Source of the DNA: Gammaproteobacteria bacterium
Lineage (GTDB): Bacteria; Pseudomonadota; Gammaproteobacteria; Ga0077536
Direction of reading: 5' to 3'
Length of the DNA: 64,000 nucleotides
Assembly: GCA_016191285.1 (NCBI GenBank)
Contig: JACPPA010000007.1
Location: 43,953 to 107,952, forward strand
Made by a program: the position numbers and the translations under genes. Below the pieces are notes generated by a model. That model was not told the origin of the DNA, did not search any database, and saw only the letters and a list, made by a program, of their open reading frames with translations. Shown piece by piece: positions 53,413 to 61,984 of the stretch (positions are counted from its first letter, which is position 1; every line of letters starts with the position of its first letter).

Positions 53413-54204
53413 ATGCAAACCACTGCTTTTGCCTTTCGCGTCGAGTCCTCCATCGCGCACCTCACGCTCGATCAAGGCCCACGCGGGAACCCGATCGACG
53501 AAGCGTTCTGTCGCGAACTGAAACTGCTGGCCATCGAATGCGATGAAAATCCCGCGGTGCGTGCCGTGCTCATAGAAGCGCGGGGCAAGAATTTTAGCGT
53601 GGGTGGCGATCTTAAAACCTTCGTGCGCCAGCGCGCGACGTTGCCGGCGCTGACCAAGGCAATGACCGCCGACTTGAATTCCGGCGTTGCGCGACTCGCG
53701 CGGATGAATGCGCCGGTTATCATCGCGCTGCACGGTCTGGTCACCGGTGGCGCAGTGGCGTTCACGGCGGCCGCCGACTTCGCGGTGGCGACCGCGGACG
53801 CCAAGTTCTACGCCGCCTTCACCGGCATCGGGTTTAGTTGCGATTGCGGTACGAGTTTTTACTTGCCACGCAAAGTGGGCCAGCGCCGTGCGCTCGATTT
53901 TCTACTGCGCAATCGCCTGTGGTCCGCATCGCAGGCATTAGAATTTGGACTCGTGAATGAGTTGACGCCGGATGAGCCCGCGTTACGTGAAACATCGCAC
54001 GCATTGGCCGTCGAGCTGGCCAGCGGTCCGACGCGCGCCTATGGCGAAATCAAACGACTGTTTCATTCGAGTTTTGCGCAACCCCTTGAAGCGCAGCTTG
54101 AAGACGAAGCGCAGGCCATCGCGCGATGTACCCGCACCGAAGATGCCTGGCAGGCACTCAACACTGTCATGGCAAAACAGAAACCCGTGTTTAACGGTCG
54201 CTAG
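53413..54204 (+). CDS. Enoyl-CoA hydratase/isomerase-family protein
   Basis: 263 residues, crotonase fold. The oxyanion hole is seen in GKNFSVGGDLKTF and ALHGLVTGGAVAFTAAADFAVATADAKF. The segment where hydratases have their catalytic Glu (FxxPE) reads FYAAFTGIGFSCDCG, so another reaction of the superfamily (isomerase, hydrolase, C-C lyase) is as likely as hydration. It starts the 53413-56322 group and is 9 bases from the ligase gene. Confidence 0.8.
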   Translation: MQTTAFAFRVESSIAHLTLDQGPRGNPIDEAFCRELKLLAIECDENPAVRAVLIEARGKNFSVGGDLKTFVRQRATLPALTKAMTADLNSGVARLARMNAPVIIALHGLVTGGAVAFTAAADFAVATADAKFYAAFTGIGFSCDCGTSFYLPRKVGQRRALDFLLRNRLWSASQALEFGLVNELTPDEPALRETSHALAVELASGPTRAYGEIKRLFHSSFAQPLEAQLEDEAQAIARCTRTEDAWQALNTVMAKQKPVFNGR

Positions 54205-54213
54205 GAACCCCGT

Positions 54214-55782
54214 ATGTGGCTGTACAAGGAGATTCGAACGCTGGGCGATTATCCGGCGTATTACGCACGCACCGCGGGCGATCGCCTGGCGCTGATCTAC
54301 GCCGGGCATGAAACGACGTATGCCGAACTCGATCGGCTCACGGGTTTAGTCGGTAACGGCCTTGGCGCCCACGGCTTAACGTCGGGCGATCGCGTGGTGT
54401 ATCTCGGCAAGAATTCGGACGACTACTTCGTGGCGTTGTTCGGCACGGTCAAACAAGGTTGCTGTTTCTGTCCACTTAACTGGCGCCTGTCCAAACCCGA
54501 ACTCACCAATGTCGTCGTGGATGTCGAGGTCAAGTTTGCTTTTGTCGAAACCGAATTCCTGGCGTTATGGCGGGAGATTATGGCTGAACTCGGACTTACG
54601 ATTCCGCTTTGCGAAGTCGATCGCAGCCACCTCGGCACAGATCCATTTCGCGTCTGGGCCTACCGTCAAACACCTGGCCGGCTGCCCTTTGTCGGCATCG
54701 AATTCGGCGCGATCCAGCTCTACACTTCGGGTACCACGGGCGATCCCAAGGGCGTGGTGATTACGCATGACAACCTCAATCACATGCGACTGTGTGAGCA
54801 TTTTGATCCGGCGCTGGCGTGGCACGCTGGCGATCGTTTTCTAGTCGCCCTGCCGAATTTTCATCTGCTCGCCATCGGTTTGTCGCTCCAGTCGCTGTAC
54901 AACGGCATGGCGGTGTTGATCGAGCGCCAATTCGATCCGGCCAGCGCGCTCTCGACGATCGCGGCACAGCGTCCGACCATCACCGCCTTCGCGCCGGCGA
55001 TGATTCAAATGCTGCTCGATCATCCACACGCCGCGACCACCGATTTCAGTTCGTTACGCTTGGTGATGTACGCCGGCTCGCCGATCTCACTTGGCCTTAT
55101 CAAGCGCGCGATCGCGCGGATGCCGTGCGAGTTCATGCAGTTCTTCGGCGCCACCGAGACCGCGGGCGCGGTCACGCTGCTGCGGCCCGCCGAACACGAT
55201 CTCGATAACGAACAAAAGCTCAAGGCCTGCGGCCGACCCTTGCCGTTGATCGATCTGCGGATCGTCGACGAGCACGGCCAGGAGACCGCAACCGGCGAAC
55301 CCGGCGAACTTTTAATTCGCTCGCCGGCGCTCGCGAGCGGTTACTGGCGAAAGCCAGCGCAGACCAACGAAACGTTCGTGAACGGCTGGTATCGCAGCGG
55401 CGATATTGCCTATCGCGACGCCGAGGGTTTGTACTACATCCACGATCGGTTGAAAGACATGATCGTCTCCGGCGGCGAGAATATTTATTCGACCGAGATC
55501 GAGTCCGTATTGTCGACTCATCCGGCGGTCATGGCAGTCGCGGTGATTGGTGTACCGGACGCACGTTGGGGTGAAGCCGTCAAAGCCTGCGTAATTCTGG
55601 CGCCTGATACCACCGTGTCCGAAATCGAGTTGATCGACCATTGCCGGACGCGGCTCGCCGGCTACAAAATCCCGAAGTCCATCGATTTTCTAGCGAGCTT
55701 CCCGATGACCGGCAGCGGCAAAATCGCGAAGAAGGATTTGCGCGCGCCGTATTGGGCTGCGCACGACCGTTCGGTCGCCTGA
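54214..55782 (+). CDS. AMP-forming acyl-CoA synthetase/ligase
   Basis: 522 residues. LYTSGTTGDPKGV (phosphate loop, ~169-181), FGATETAGA, GWYRSGDIAY, HDRLKDMIVSGGENIYSTEIE and C-terminal TGSGKIAKKDLR with the catalytic Lys. Activates a carboxylic acid as acyl-CoA. Between a crotonase and a MarR gene, it likely acts on a product of ring degradation. Distinct from the ligase at 16134 (low similarity outside the motifs). Confidence 0.9.
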   Translation: MWLYKEIRTLGDYPAYYARTAGDRLALIYAGHETTYAELDRLTGLVGNGLGAHGLTSGDRVVYLGKNSDDYFVALFGTVKQGCCFCPLNWRLSKPELTNVVVDVEVKFAFVETEFLALWREIMAELGLTIPLCEVDRSHLGTDPFRVWAYRQTPGRLPFVGIEFGAIQLYTSGTTGDPKGVVITHDNLNHMRLCEHFDPALAWHAGDRFLVALPNFHLLAIGLSLQSLYNGMAVLIERQFDPASALSTIAAQRPTITAFAPAMIQMLLDHPHAATTDFSSLRLVMYAGSPISLGLIKRAIARMPCEFMQFFGATETAGAVTLLRPAEHDLDNEQKLKACGRPLPLIDLRIVDEHGQETATGEPGELLIRSPALASGYWRKPAQTNETFVNGWYRSGDIAYRDAEGLYYIHDRLKDMIVSGGENIYSTEIESVLSTHPAVMAVAVIGVPDARWGEAVKACVILAPDTTVSEIELIDHCRTRLAGYKIPKSIDFLASFPMTGSGKIAKKDLRAPYWAAHDRSVA

Positions 55783-55809
55783 CTCGCTAATCGCCGCCAA
55801 GGAATTCTT

Positions 55810-56322
55810 GTGGTTGTAAAATCCATTAAACGCACGCGTGTGCCGGGCGCCGACAACCGATCGGATGAAGACTGGGCGATTCGCCTCGGATTCTATATTC
55901 ACGATGCATCGCGACTACGCCGCATCGTCTACGACACGGCACTCCGGCCGCTTGGGGTTACGCGCTCGCAAGCCTGGGTGATTGCCTATCTCTCGCGCCG
56001 CGATGGCATGGCGCAATCCGAGCTCGCTAATCAATTGGACCTGGGGAAAGTGGCTCTCGGGGGCCTGGTCGACCGCCTGGAGACCTCACGCCTGATCGAG
56101 CGCCGGGCGCACGACGGCGACCGCCGGGTCAAACAGATATTCTTAACTGCCGAAGGCCGCAAGGTAGTGGCCAAAATGCGGAAGATCGCGAGCGCGACCA
56201 ATGCGCGGATTCTCAACGGAGTCAGTGCGCGCGACGTCAAAGCCACGACGCGGATTTTGCGCACCGTTAAGGGCAATCTATTGCAAATGGTCAACGGCAC
56301 GCTGGGTGCCGATGGCGACTAG
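55810..56322 (+). CDS. MarR-family transcriptional regulator
   Basis: 170 residues. Winged helix: SRRDGMAQSELANQLDLGKVALGGLVDRLETSRLIERRAHDGDRRVKQIFLT. An N-terminal ~25-residue basic leader precedes it. GTG start with AAGGA upstream. Last gene of the crotonase-ligase group, so probably controls that group and perhaps the neighbouring acyl-CoA dehydrogenase, through palindromes such as 53355-53368. MarR proteins near ligases often sense an acyl-CoA. Confidence 0.87.
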   Translation: MVVKSIKRTRVPGADNRSDEDWAIRLGFYIHDASRLRRIVYDTALRPLGVTRSQAWVIAYLSRRDGMAQSELANQLDLGKVALGGLVDRLETSRLIERRAHDGDRRVKQIFLTAEGRKVVAKMRKIASATNARILNGVSARDVKATTRILRTVKGNLLQMVNGTLGADGD

Positions 56323-56360
56323 CGGTCTGACTCTCAATAAATTTCGCTCAGCGCGGACTG

Positions 56361-56475
56361 CGGTCGTTGCGAGCGCAGCGAAGCAATCCAGTGATAAGCA
56401 TGGGTGCGACGACACCTTTATTCTTAAGGATTTTCTCGCGTCTTCTGGATTGCCACGCCACCTCCGCCTCCTCGG
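56361..56475. repeat. Diverged copy of the GTCGTTGCGAG repeat
   Basis: Left end GGTCGTTGCGAGCG...AAGCAATCCAG matches 6456-6559. The right end CTGGATTGCCACGCC...CTCCTCGG is degraded. Confidence 0.65.
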
Positions 56476-56485
56476 ATATTTGAGA

Positions 56486-56644
56486 GACGGCTTTAGTCGC
56501 GAATAGCCCACTATGGATTCGCCGCTAAAGCGGCTCCCACGATCCGGTGCTCACAGTAACTTTCGATCTGCACGGAAGTTTTGTGGGAGCGGCTTTAGCC
56601 GCGAATGGGCTTTGAATAAGATTCGCCGCTAAAGCGGCTCCCAC
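56486..56644. repeat. Two copies of the GGGAGCGGCTTTAGCCGCGAAT repeat
   Basis: Copies 56486-56540 (left end decayed) and 56583-56644 (complete, GTGGGAGC...GCTCCCAC). Same family as 33151-33355. With the previous repeat they fill most of the 591-base gap before the acyl-CoA dehydrogenase gene. Confidence 0.8.
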
Positions 56645-56827
56645 GGTGCGCGCACTCGTATCGTCAGTTGCAGGTAGATCATGCACGGTATTGGTGTGAC
56701 AGCACGCCAGTGCTGGCTCCCGCGCCGCAACACGCCCGCCGGAACGGCGCCGCAGCCACCGAATGTCACGAAAATTTGCGCTGCGGGCGAGCCTACCTAC
56801 CATTCGTACACATGCGTACTATATACT

Positions 56828-56837
56828 CAGCGTACGA
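56828..56837. promoter_or_regulatory. CAGCGTACGA element before the acyl-CoA dehydrogenase gene
   Basis: Reverse complement of TCGTACGCTG at 53343. It is flanked by GTACTATATACT on the left, and the same GAGTATAT/ATATACTC block accompanies the motif at 53329-53336. Position about 80 bases before the ATG fits an operator. Confidence 0.4.
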
Positions 56838-56913
56838 GCCCGCGACGCCCTCCGGATACCTTCGCTGGCGCCTGGTAACAGCCCCAAAAGCGCAATACCA
56901 CAGGACCTCGCCC

Positions 56914-58098
56914 ATGATCCCGCGCACGCTATTTTCACCCGAGCACGAAATATTCCGGTCGACGGTGCAGCGCTTTATCGCGCAGGAAATCGCGCCCTTT
57001 CACGCCCAATGGGAGGAAGATGGGATTGTCCCGCGCGAGTTGTGGCGCAAAGCCGGTGCGGCCGGTCTGCTGTGCTGTTCCGTACCCGAAGAATACGGTG
57101 GCAGCGGCGCCGATTACCTCTACGACGTAGTCGTGTTCGAAGAAATGGCGCGTGGCGGATTTACCGGGCCGGGCTTCATGATCCACACCGATTTGGTCTC
57201 CACGTATATTCGCTCGTTCGGCACCGAGGCGCAGAAGCAGCATTGGTTGCCGAGAATGATCGCAGGCGTTGCCATCGGCTCGCTCGGCATGACCGAACCC
57301 CACGCCGGCAGCGATTTGAAAAACATCCGCACCCGCGCGGTTCGCGATGGCGATGATTTCGTCATCAGTGGCCAAAAAGTTTTCATCTCCAACGGCCAAC
57401 TATGCGATGTGCTCGTCCTGGCCACGAAAACCGATTCCACCGCCGGCGCGAAGGGTATTACCTTATTTCTGGTGGAAGGCGATCGCCCGGGCTTCGAGCG
57501 CGGCCGGAACCTGTCGAAGCTCGGCATGAAAGCGCAGGACACCTCGGAACTTTTCTTCGACAATGTGCGCGTACCGGCCACCAACATGCTCGGTGAAGAG
57601 GGCCAGGGCTTCGGCCTGATGATGACTAAACTCGCCCAAGAACGTCTGGCGCAAGCCATCCGCAGCGCCGCGGTCACCGAAGCCGTCATCGAGTGGACCG
57701 TTGAATACACCGCGCAACGCGAGGCTTTCGGCCAGACCATCGCCGACTTTCAAAACACGCAGTTCAAACTCGCCGAGCTGAAGACCGAGTCCGTCGCGGG
57801 CCGCATCATGACCGATCGCTGTATTGAGCTCTTCATGCGCGGCGAACTGGACGCCATCGACGCCGCCATGGCCAAAATGTTTCTAAGCAACCTGCATTGC
57901 AAGACCGTCGACGAATGTCTGCAATTGTTCGGCGGCTGGGGCTATATGTGGGAATACCCGATCGCGCGCGCCTATGCCGACGCCCGTGTGGTCAAGATTG
58001 CCGGAGGTTCGATCGAAATCATGAAATATTTGATCGGCCGCGACCTGTTCAAGAATCTAAAGAAGTTACCCAAACCGAAATTGGCGGCGGCGCGTTGA
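56914..58098 (+). CDS. Acyl-CoA dehydrogenase
   Basis: 394 residues, normal length. FAD/acyl sites: GSLGMTEPHAGSDLKNIRTRA, VISGQKVFISNG, LGMKAQDTSELFFDNVRVP and REAFGQTIADFQ. The YEGT Glu of medium-chain enzymes is replaced by AGGS near the end. A Glu in AQERLAQA is at the place used by isovaleryl- and long-chain enzymes. Introduces a 2,3 double bond into an acyl-CoA. Chosen ATG 56914 has AGGA upstream. First gene of a unit with the hydroxylase (40 bases) and a kinase-fold gene. Confidence 0.9.
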   Translation: MIPRTLFSPEHEIFRSTVQRFIAQEIAPFHAQWEEDGIVPRELWRKAGAAGLLCCSVPEEYGGSGADYLYDVVVFEEMARGGFTGPGFMIHTDLVSTYIRSFGTEAQKQHWLPRMIAGVAIGSLGMTEPHAGSDLKNIRTRAVRDGDDFVISGQKVFISNGQLCDVLVLATKTDSTAGAKGITLFLVEGDRPGFERGRNLSKLGMKAQDTSELFFDNVRVPATNMLGEEGQGFGLMMTKLAQERLAQAIRSAAVTEAVIEWTVEYTAQREAFGQTIADFQNTQFKLAELKTESVAGRIMTDRCIELFMRGELDAIDAAMAKMFLSNLHCKTVDECLQLFGGWGYMWEYPIARAYADARVVKIAGGSIEIMKYLIGRDLFKNLKKLPKPKLAAAR

Positions 58099-58138
58099 AA
58101 CGCATGACCCGTCATCAGAGTTGACTGGAGGTAAGGCC

Positions 58139-59242
58139 ATGTTTCTCGATTACGCACGTTACTACACCACACTCGGACTCCAATTACTCACCGCCTACGG
58201 GATCATCAAGGGCGGACCGTATGCGTGGTTGGGACTTTCGACTTTATTCGTGCTCGCGCTCGTCGACGCGCTGCTTCCGGACGATCTCGCGGTTCGCCAA
58301 ATGAATAACCGCACGCTCGCCAATATCCCGGTGTGGATCTGCACCGTGTGCGGCCCGGCGTTAATCCTGGTCCTGGCGTGGCAGGTCGGGCTAGATCGTT
58401 TAAGCGGCTGGAGCTTGGCGGGCGCGATTATCAGCGTGGCGTGGATGTCGGTCATTGCGTTCGTGCCGCCGTCGCATGAGCTCTATCATCAACGGGGCTG
58501 GCTGCCGCAATTCATCGGCACCTATTTCCAGGTGTGCTATCTCGATTGCGCACGCAACATCGGCCACACCGTCGGGCATCACATCGATGTGGGCACCGAT
58601 AAAGATTCGGATACTGCAAGGCGTGGCGTAACGCTATACGCCTTCACCGCTAACGCCGTCCTCGAGAGCACGCTGCTGTCGTGGCGCATCGAAAGCGATG
58701 CGTTGGAGAAACGCGGCTACGGCCGCTGGTCGTGGCGTCATCGCCTGTGGAAAGCCCTGCTCGCGCAAGTGGTGTTCCAAGGCCTGGTCTATGCCATCGG
58801 TGGCGGAATCGCCGTGCTGGTCGTGCTAACCGCAATGGTCATCTCCCGCTTCTGGGTCGAGTCGTTTAATTATTTTCAGCATTACGGCATCGTCCGGCTC
58901 GATGGCAAACCCGTGGCGCGGCGCCATCTATGGAATCATCTGGGCTTCTTCACGCGGCCGGTCGCTTTCGAGATCACGAACCACGCCGATCATCATCTCG
59001 ATTCTTACATTCCGTATTACAAGCTCAAACCGGATCAAACCGCGATCCACATGCCGAATGTGTTCCTGTGTTTCCTGACGGCGTTGATCCCGCCGCTCTG
59101 GCATCGCATGATTATCAAGCGCGCGCTCAAGGAGTGGGATTTGAAATTGGCGAGTGCCGAGGAACGTGAACTCGCTCGACAACAAAACTTACAAGCTGGT
59201 TGGCCGGATTGGTTCGCGACCGCGAAAGGTGCGTCGGCCTAG
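58139..59242 (+). CDS. XylM/CymA-type membrane di-iron hydroxylase
   Basis: 367 residues (XylM is 369), six or so membrane helices. The His boxes of the AlkB/XylM family are complete: His113/117 (HELYH), His143/147/148 (HTVGHH), His248 in NYFQHYG and His282/285/286 (HADHH). The C-terminal end NVFLCFLTALIPPLW ... ERELARQQNLQAGWP follows XylM rather than alkane hydroxylase. XylM oxidises the methyl group of xylene; CymA that of p-cymene. GGAGG lies 7 bases before the ATG. Electron donor likely the XylA-type reductase at 52220. Confidence 0.87.
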   Translation: MFLDYARYYTTLGLQLLTAYGIIKGGPYAWLGLSTLFVLALVDALLPDDLAVRQMNNRTLANIPVWICTVCGPALILVLAWQVGLDRLSGWSLAGAIISVAWMSVIAFVPPSHELYHQRGWLPQFIGTYFQVCYLDCARNIGHTVGHHIDVGTDKDSDTARRGVTLYAFTANAVLESTLLSWRIESDALEKRGYGRWSWRHRLWKALLAQVVFQGLVYAIGGGIAVLVVLTAMVISRFWVESFNYFQHYGIVRLDGKPVARRHLWNHLGFFTRPVAFEITNHADHHLDSYIPYYKLKPDQTAIHMPNVFLCFLTALIPPLWHRMIIKRALKEWDLKLASAEERELARQQNLQAGWPDWFATAKGASA

Positions 59243-59271
59243 ACAACTCGATACGTGGAGATAAAACCCTG

Positions 59272-60417
59272 ATGAGCACCTCGTTTGCCGAGATCAAAGC
59301 GCACTTCCTTGCCGAACAAAAGGCCAACGTCACGCCGCGCACCTTGCAAGATATCCCGTTGTCTTACGAATCGATTACCCCAGCGTGGTTGACGGCGGTA
59401 TTGCAAGGCACGCATCCAGGGATCCGCGTCGCGAGCTGTACCTTCGATGTAAAGGACGAAGGAACGTCCAGTCGCCGCCGGATCTTTCTCCACTACGACA
59501 ACGCCGATGCGTGCTGGCCCAGGAGCGTGTTCTGCAAGGGTTCGCCGAATCTGGAGAATCGTTACATTCTCGGCATGAATAACGGCATCGCCGCCGAAGT
59601 GCATTTCTATAACCAAGTGCGGCCACACCTGCCGATCGAAGCACCCGTCGCCTACCACGCGAATTACGATCGCAAGAGTTTCAATTCGATCATTGTCATG
59701 CACGATATGATCGGCAAGGTTGAGTTCTGTCGCATAGATACCCCAATGACGCTCGAACGCGGCATGAGTCAAATGCGCCTGCTCGCGCGGCTGCATGGCG
59801 AGTACTACGCCAAGCCGGACAAATTTGCCGCCATGCAGGACTTCAACACCTGGGAAGATTACTTCAAGGCGACCGTCGAATTGGCGGGCTTCGGTGATTC
59901 TTGCGCACGTGGCTTCATTGACGCCAAAGACGTGATTCCTCCCGCACTCTACCAACGTCAAGCCGAAATCTGGCCGGCAACATTGAAATGCGTGGCGGCG
60001 CATTCGCATCTTCCGCGCACCTACGTGCACTCGGATGTTCATCTCAAGAACTGGTACATCGCCCCCGGCGACGTCATGGGCCTGAACGATTGGCAGTGCA
60101 GCTGCCTCGGGAATTGGGGCCGCGATGTGGCGTATTGCATTTCCACCGCCTACACGCCCGACGAGCGCCGGCGCTGGGAGCAGGACCTCCTCAAGTTCTA
60201 TCTGGAACAATTGCGCGTTGTCGGGGCGCCGGCGCCGAAGTTCGATGACGCCTGGCGCATCTATCGCCAGCAATTATTTTCCGCGCTCGCGTGGTGGACC
60301 GGCACCCTCGGTCAACCCCCCGAAGCGCCGAAGATGCAACCGGCCGGAACATCGATCGAATTCATCCGCCGCATGACACACGCGATCGATGATTTGGATG
60401 CGTTGAATAGTTTTTAA
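59272..60417 (+). CDS. APH/kinase-fold protein (third copy)
   Basis: 381 residues. YVHSDVHLKNWYI has the catalytic Asp and Asn, and GLNDWQCSC the metal-binding Asp (NDW). The N-terminal half (CTFDVKDEGTSSRRRIFLHY) is a variant nucleotide loop. Resembles the EcdO/ecdysteroid-kinase-like branch more than the copies at 14675 and 48557. GGAG precedes the ATG at 59272. It follows the hydroxylase by 29 bases, so a hydroxylated product as substrate is conceivable. Confidence 0.75.
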   Translation: MSTSFAEIKAHFLAEQKANVTPRTLQDIPLSYESITPAWLTAVLQGTHPGIRVASCTFDVKDEGTSSRRRIFLHYDNADACWPRSVFCKGSPNLENRYILGMNNGIAAEVHFYNQVRPHLPIEAPVAYHANYDRKSFNSIIVMHDMIGKVEFCRIDTPMTLERGMSQMRLLARLHGEYYAKPDKFAAMQDFNTWEDYFKATVELAGFGDSCARGFIDAKDVIPPALYQRQAEIWPATLKCVAAHSHLPRTYVHSDVHLKNWYIAPGDVMGLNDWQCSCLGNWGRDVAYCISTAYTPDERRRWEQDLLKFYLEQLRVVGAPAPKFDDAWRIYRQQLFSALAWWTGTLGQPPEAPKMQPAGTSIEFIRRMTHAIDDLDALNSF

Positions 60418-60559
60418 TGATGTTTGAGAGGTGCGTACTACAACCTCATCTATCGTGCGCAACGTCTCATCCACTTACGTGAACGAATGCAACGCGACTT
60501 TCGCGTTAAATTACCTTTGAGTGGAAATCTCGTATCTGGAAAATGTCGAGTTTTTCTAC

Positions 60560-60626
60560 AGCTTCAACGTTCGTGTTCAGGCGCGCGGCCTCTTGCGCGT
60601 CGCCTGCAACGCGCTGTTAGGTTGCA
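60560..60626 (-). other. attC-like recombination site, tentative
   Basis: On the minus strand it starts ACCTAAC (60626-60620, fits RYYYAAC), contains an imperfect CAGGCG/CGCCTG stem with a short tip and ends near GTTGAAG (one base off GTTRRRY). The TAA stop of the small ORF at 60617-60859 lies within ACCTAAC, as is usual for integron cassette genes. No integrase gene is in the window. Confidence 0.3.
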
Positions 60627-60859
60627 CGTTTCCCGCCCCTCTGCGCATCAAGCGCGTTGAATTCCTTTTCGGGTACCACGTCGAATTTCCAGCGGTACGA
60701 GTTGTACGGAAATTCGCCGCCACCGAGACGACCAGTTAGCTTCACCTTGAGTCGAAACTTTGTGCCGACGGGATACCGCTTTACATCGACGAGGGCCTTT
60801 GGGCATTTAAGCAGCTGGTAGACGTTGTTGAAGTCGATTGAGCGACTGTTGCAGCTCAA
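60617..60859 (-). pseudogene. Fragment of a small unknown protein
   Basis: About 75-80 residues of protein-like sequence (KRYPVGTKFRLKVKLTGRL and EFPYNSYRWKFDVVPEKEFNAL) ending at a TAA. The only possible start in frame is TTG, directly after an in-frame TGA, so the front is missing or was lost. Not recognised. Confidence 0.4.
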
Positions 60860-61045
60860 ACGGCTTCATCGCAACAATAACGGCGACATCGCATCCCTTA
60901 AACCCATAGAGAAATAGAGCCGTTCCCATGAGTCGAACCCTTGTACAAAACGAGACTGATCGCACCAAAATCAACAATATGAGCAGTTTTAAATCGGAAT
61001 AACGGTCACATTATTCACCCGACACTTACTATAAAAAGGTATGAC

Positions 61046-61618
61046 ATGGGCATATCGTTCGGGCGTATAGCTTTCTACAACACCGTTTGGCTAAACGTGG
61101 CTTGGGCCTTGGCAGCAATCGCTTCTGTGGTTAGCGAAGTTATCAACGATCCGAAATGGCAGGGACTCGAAAATATCGCCGCAATCATATTGGTAATTTT
61201 AGTAATCCCCGCCTTTTTGGATTGGGCGTTGAATCGACGAGGAAATAGGTGGGCTATCCGCTTGGTCAAGGACGATATTCCGATCAAATACCTGGCGGGT
61301 GCAGCGGTCCCGTTTATATTCGGTTTTTTCTGGCGCTATTGTTTAATTTTCGTAATTTTGATTTATCCAGTAAATCTAAATGTCGTAGCCGTGTATGGGA
61401 CGAAACTGGCTCCTGTTGTAAATATCATAATCGGATTTGTGGGCTCCAATTTGGCATTTTATTGGCTATACAAATACCCCCTCGGATCACTAAAAATCCA
61501 GCAATACGACCGATCACTATTGCCTGAGCTATCGATTGGTACCCTAACGAGTGTTGAGGTCGAGGGTGATTGGTGCCGGAGTTTCGCTTATTCGTTTATT
61601 CCGTTGCGAATGCGTTAA
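61046..61618 (+). CDS. Membrane protein of unknown function with MITE-derived C-terminus
   Basis: 190 residues with about four to five membrane helices (VWLNVAWALAAIASVV, NIAAIILVILVIPAFLDWAL, AVPFIFGFFWRYCLIFVILIYPV, VVNIIIGFVGSNLAFYWLY). AT-richer than the rest of the window. The last ~17 residues (from GDWCRSF) and the stop codon lie inside the MITE at 61566, so the native C-terminus was replaced when the element inserted. Function unknown. Confidence 0.6.
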   Translation: MGISFGRIAFYNTVWLNVAWALAAIASVVSEVINDPKWQGLENIAAIILVILVIPAFLDWALNRRGNRWAIRLVKDDIPIKYLAGAAVPFIFGFFWRYCLIFVILIYPVNLNVVAVYGTKLAPVVNIIIGFVGSNLAFYWLYKYPLGSLKIQQYDRSLLPELSIGTLTSVEVEGDWCRSFAYSFIPLRMR

Positions 61619-61718
61619 GGGTCGTTGATTACCGCTAAGGACGCCTTTGGTGAAACCCCAAGCCAAAAGTCGCAATGAAAATATATACTCGTAAATAAAC
61701 GAAACTCCGGCACCGACT
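61566..61718. mobile_element. MITE-like element, copy 1 (complete ends)
   Basis: Terminal inverted repeats GGTGCCGGAGTTTCG (61572-61586) and CGAAACTCCGGCACC (61700-61714), perfect over 15 bases and extending with one mismatch. About 143 bp, no transposase. The stretch 61566-61694 matches 62977-63105 with only 3 differences in 129. Confidence 0.85.
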
Positions 61719-61738
61719 TTCTCCCACCCAATTCCTGG

Positions 61739-61984
61739 ATGACGACAATGGCCAACACAGCAGAACTCGAGAGCCAAATCCTTCAACTTCCCGCCGCCGA
61801 CCGGGCCCGACTGCTCTTCAAGGCGTGGGAAAGCTTGGCTGATGACCTGGCGGTTGCAGCCGATCCCCAGGTTGACTCGGCCGGTCTACGATTAGCTGTC
61901 GAAAGGGACACTTCAATAGAAAGTGGAAAGGTAAGCCCGATAGATGAAGCCGAATTCCGACGCCTCACAGGCGGAGATGAATGA
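61739..61984 (+). CDS. Addiction-module antitoxin (TIGR02574-type)
   Basis: 81 residues (or 78 from the ATG at 61748). ELESQILQLPAADRARLLFKAWESL is the standard front of this antitoxin family, with an acidic tail IDEAEFRRLTGGDE that would bind the toxin. Its TGA overlaps the ATG of the ParE/RelE-like toxin (ATGA). Begins 20 bases after the MITE. Confidence 0.85.
   Translation: MTTMANTAELESQILQLPAADRARLLFKAWESLADDLAVAADPQVDSAGLRLAVERDTSIESGKVSPIDEAEFRRLTGGDE

Larger units (their letters stand above)
60418..61045. other. Junction region into the low-GC tail
   Basis: Composition changes here from GC-rich to moderate. It holds an attC-like structure and a gene fragment (listed separately). The stretch 60860-61045, before the membrane-protein gene, shows no other gene. 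Confidence 0.4.

Noticed and set aside
58139..59242. Alkane 1-monooxygenase (AlkB)
   Set aside because: The His boxes are shared, but length, HYG context and the C-terminal end follow XylM/CymA rather than AlkB.
59239..60273. 344-codon open frame antisense to the third kinase-fold gene
   Set aside because: The plus strand has full kinase motifs; the antisense frame is a composition artefact.
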